DNA of 6,462 nucleotides from Candidatus Omnitrophota bacterium (GTDB lineage: Bacteria > Omnitrophota > Gorgyraeia > JABMRN01): the NCBI GenBank assembly GCA_028702395.1, contig JAQVOV010000089.1:1-6462 (forward strand), given 5' to 3'. The translations under genes and the position numbers were made by a program. Of this stretch, positions 4,961 to 6,462 are shown piece after piece. How positions within the stretch are numbered: the stretch's first letter is position 1; the number at the start of each line of letters is the position of its first letter. The notes beneath the pieces are model-generated. The model saw only the letters and a program-made list of their open reading frames with translations, was not told the origin of the DNA and made no database searches.

Positions 4961-5788
4961 ATGCAAAACACAAAAACAATAAAATTAGGTAAAATAAAGA
5001 TCGGAGGAGGCAATCCTTTTGTTTTAATAGCAGGGCCATGTGTTATTGAGAGTGAAAAAAGTGTGATGGAACATGCGGAAAAACTAAAAAAAGTGACTGG
5101 TAAATTAAAAGTACCATTTATATTTAAAGCAAGCTATGATAAAGCAAACAGGACTTCAGTTAATTCATATAGAGGACCTGGGATAGAAAAGGGATTAAAA
5201 ATGCTGGAAAAGGTGAAAAAAGCTTTTGATATTCCAATTCTTAGTGATGTTCATTCAGTTGAAGAAGCAAATCTCGGGGGAAATGTTTTAGATATAATTC
5301 AGATACCGGCTTTTCTTTGCAGGCAAACAGATATTGTAGTAGCTGCAGGTAAAACAGGGAAAATAGTGAATGTGAAAAAGGGACAGTTCCTTGCGCCATG
5401 GGATATGGAAAATGTGATAAAGAAAATTGAGTCAACATCAAATAAACAGATCATTATCACTGATAGAGGAGTGAGTTTTGGTTACAATAATCTTGTTACT
5501 GATCTTAAAGCACTTATTATTATGAAAGATTATGGTTATCCTGTATGTTTTGATGCTACCCATTCAGTACAAAAACCAGGTGCGCTTGGTGGTAAAAGCG
5601 GAGGAGATTCTAAATTTATTCCATATCTTTCAAAAGCAGCGTTATGTTGCGGAGCCGATGTTTTATTCATGGAGGTTCATAAAGATCCTTCAAAAGCGCT
5701 GTCTGACGGAGCGAATATGCTGAAGCTTTCTGAGCTTGAATCAGTTCTGAAAAGTCTTCAAAATGTTGAGAAGGCGTGTAAAGGGTGA
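4961..5788 (+). CDS. kdsA: 3-deoxy-8-phosphooctulonate synthase (Kdo-8-phosphate synthase), metal-dependent class
   Basis: A 275-residue cytoplasmic TIM-barrel enzyme of the DAHP-synthase superfamily that condenses arabinose 5-phosphate with phosphoenolpyruvate to Kdo-8-phosphate. Family motifs are plain: LIAGPCVIES (22-31), FKASYDKANRTS (55-66), GPGIEKGL (72-79), ILSDVHS (93-99), IIQIPAFLCRQTD (112-124), NVKKGQFLAPW (137-147), FDATHSVQKPG (197-207), and FMEVHKDPSKALSDGAN (236-252). Metal-dependent enzymes have Cys in GPC where the E. coli metal-independent type has Asn. Here C27, H201, E238 and D249 reproduce the spacing of the Aquifex aeolicus ligands C11, H185, E222, D233 (174, 37 and 11 residues), so a divalent-metal enzyme is predicted. 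Inverted-repeat elements lie on both sides of the gene. Confidence 0.96.
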   Translation: MQNTKTIKLGKIKIGGGNPFVLIAGPCVIESEKSVMEHAEKLKKVTGKLKVPFIFKASYDKANRTSVNSYRGPGIEKGLKMLEKVKKAFDIPILSDVHSVEEANLGGNVLDIIQIPAFLCRQTDIVVAAGKTGKIVNVKKGQFLAPWDMENVIKKIESTSNKQIIITDRGVSFGYNNLVTDLKALIIMKDYGYPVCFDATHSVQKPGALGGKSGGDSKFIPYLSKAALCCGADVLFMEVHKDPSKALSDGANMLKLSELESVLKSLQNVEKACKG

Positions 5789-5800
5789 TTAAAAAAATAT

Positions 5801-5923
5801 AAGTAAAAAGTAAAAAGGTAAAAGGTAAAAGGTAAAAGTGTGGAAGGTTCTGAATTCAAGTTCTTTAAAAAGACTCCACAATGAAAACAGATTTTTTACT
5901 TTTTACTTTTGCCTTTTTACTTT
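5801..5923. repeat. Inverted-repeat element with RGTAAAA heptamer arms (element B)
   Basis: The left arm has five tandem units: AGTAAAA (5802-5808), AGTAAAAA (5809-5816), and three perfect GGTAAAA copies (5817-5837). The right arm is the approximate reverse complement in four units of the TTTTTAC type (about 5892-5920, one degenerate as TTTTGC). The core (5838-5890) carries a second, inner inverted repeat, TGTGGA (5839-5844) against TCCACA (5875-5880), and a TGAATTCA palindrome. No coding potential is seen. It has the same design, nearly the same length (123 against 126 bp) and the same place relative to the next gene as the element before kdsA, but unrelated arm sequence. Its right edge is 6 bp before the kdsD Shine-Dalgarno. 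Confidence 0.85.
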
Positions 5924-5929
5924 GACATA

Positions 5930-5935
5930 AAGGAG
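5930..5935 (+). promoter_or_regulatory. Ribosome binding site of kdsD
   Basis: AAGGAG with 6 nt to the ATG at 5942; it supports that start and lies just outside the right edge of the inverted-repeat element. Confidence 0.75.
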
Positions 5936-5941
5936 AATAAA

Positions 5942-6462
5942 ATGTCAATAAAAAGAGCAAAAAAAGTTTTGGACATAGAAGCAAAAGCTATAATAGCGTT
6001 AAAGAAAAGAATAGATAAGGATTTTCCTGAAATAATAGAGCTTCTTGTAAAAACAAAAGGCAGAATAATCGTTACTGGTATGGGAAAATCAGGATTCATA
6101 GCACGAAAGATATCTGCGACGTTAGCGTCAACCGGTACACCTTCATTATACCTTCATCCAGCGGAAGCTTTACATGGTGATATTGGCAGAGTAACAAAAA
6201 CAGATTGTATCATAGCTCTTTCAAACAGTGGAGAGACAGAAGAAGTTTGTAAACTTCTTCCTGTTATAAAAAAAATAGGGGCTAAACTTATTTCTATGGT
6301 TGGTAACAAAAGATCTACTTTAGCCAAAAATGCTGATTTTATTCTTGATGTTAGCGTTAAAGAAGAAGCTTGTTCTTTAGGATTAGCTCCAACTGCATCT
6401 ACTACAGCAGCACTTGCAATGGGCGATGCTCTTTGTATTGCTTTATTGGATGCAAAAGGATT
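5942..6462 (+). CDS. kdsD: Arabinose-5-phosphate isomerase, N-terminal part (SIS domain)
   Basis: The reading frame is open from ATG 5942 to the window end, giving 173 whole codons; the 3' part is outside. The enzyme interconverts ribulose 5-phosphate and arabinose 5-phosphate, supplying KdsA. The SIS domain is clear: VTGMGKSGFIARKISATLASTGTPS (44-68) with K49, LHPAEALHGD (71-80), ALSNSGETEE (92-101) with E98, and KEEACSLGLAPTASTTAALAMGDAL (140-164) with E142, where E. coli KdsD has PLGLAPTSSTT. K49, E98 and E142 correspond by alignment to the E. coli active-site K59, E111 and E152. The family normally continues into two CBS domains, expected beyond the window (total about 320 residues). Being next to kdsA fits a Kdo-pathway role rather than a sugar-utilisation paralogue such as GutQ. 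Confidence 0.94.
   Translation, partial: MSIKRAKKVLDIEAKAIIALKKRIDKDFPEIIELLVKTKGRIIVTGMGKSGFIARKISATLASTGTPSLYLHPAEALHGDIGRVTKTDCIIALSNSGETEEVCKLLPVIKKIGAKLISMVGNKRSTLAKNADFILDVSVKEEACSLGLAPTASTTAALAMGDALCIALLDAKG

Larger units (their letters stand above)
5789..5941 (+). other. kdsA-kdsD intergenic gap occupied by an inverted-repeat element
   Basis: This 153-bp gap consists almost wholly of the element at 5801-5923 plus the kdsD Shine-Dalgarno. No separate promoter is convincing. The AT-rich arms include short T-runs (5892-5897), but no GC-rich stem precedes them as a standard intrinsic terminator needs. Confidence 0.65.

Noticed and set aside
5892..5897. T6 run as an intrinsic terminator after kdsA
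   Set aside because: No GC-rich stem directly precedes it; the run is part of the heptamer arm, and kdsD continues with its own ribosome binding site.

Overview
The window is AT-rich bacterial DNA carrying part of a lipopolysaccharide (LPS) inner-core locus. Genes for Kdo synthesis and activation (kdsD, kdsA, kdsB), a heptose-phosphate kinase (rfaE1) and two family 9 glycosyltransferases point to a Gram-negative-type, diderm bacterium. KdsA is the metal-dependent class, and the intergenic palindromic repeats and overall gene style recall uncultured lineages such as Omnitrophota or their neighbours. That lineage guess is inference from general impression and was not tested.

Layout: (1) 1-1238, plus strand: the 3' end of one GT9 glycosyltransferase, overlapping by 4 bp a complete GT9 heptosyltransferase-like gene. 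(2) 1266-2744, minus strand: a cobalamin-binding-type radical SAM protein that converges on the GT9 pair. (3) 2745-3063: a gene-free divergent control region. It has a perfect-consensus promoter reading right (TTGACA, 17 nt, TATAAT), a plausible promoter reading left, a separate 19-bp palindrome near the radical SAM start, and a 28-bp palindrome split by a GC-rich 20-bp palindrome in the rfaE1 leader. (4) 3064-6462, plus strand: rfaE1, kdsB, kdsA and kdsD (cut by the window end), which look like one operon.

The genes work together. KdsD makes arabinose 5-phosphate, KdsA condenses it with PEP to Kdo-8-phosphate, and KdsB activates Kdo as CMP-Kdo. RfaE1 phosphorylates heptose 7-phosphate on the way to ADP-heptose, and the GT9 enzymes would add heptose or a similar sugar to the core. 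The Kdo-8-phosphate phosphatase (kdsC) is not in the window.

The most unusual feature is a pair of about 125-bp intergenic elements, one before kdsA (4815-4940) and one before kdsD (5801-5923). Each is a large inverted repeat whose arms are short tandem repeats (hexamers GTGTCW in one, heptamers RGTAAAA in the other) around a mostly non-repeated core. Each ends a few bases before the Shine-Dalgarno sequence of the next gene. The arm sequences differ but the architecture, size and placement are the same. If transcribed with the operon they would form long hairpins in the mRNA.
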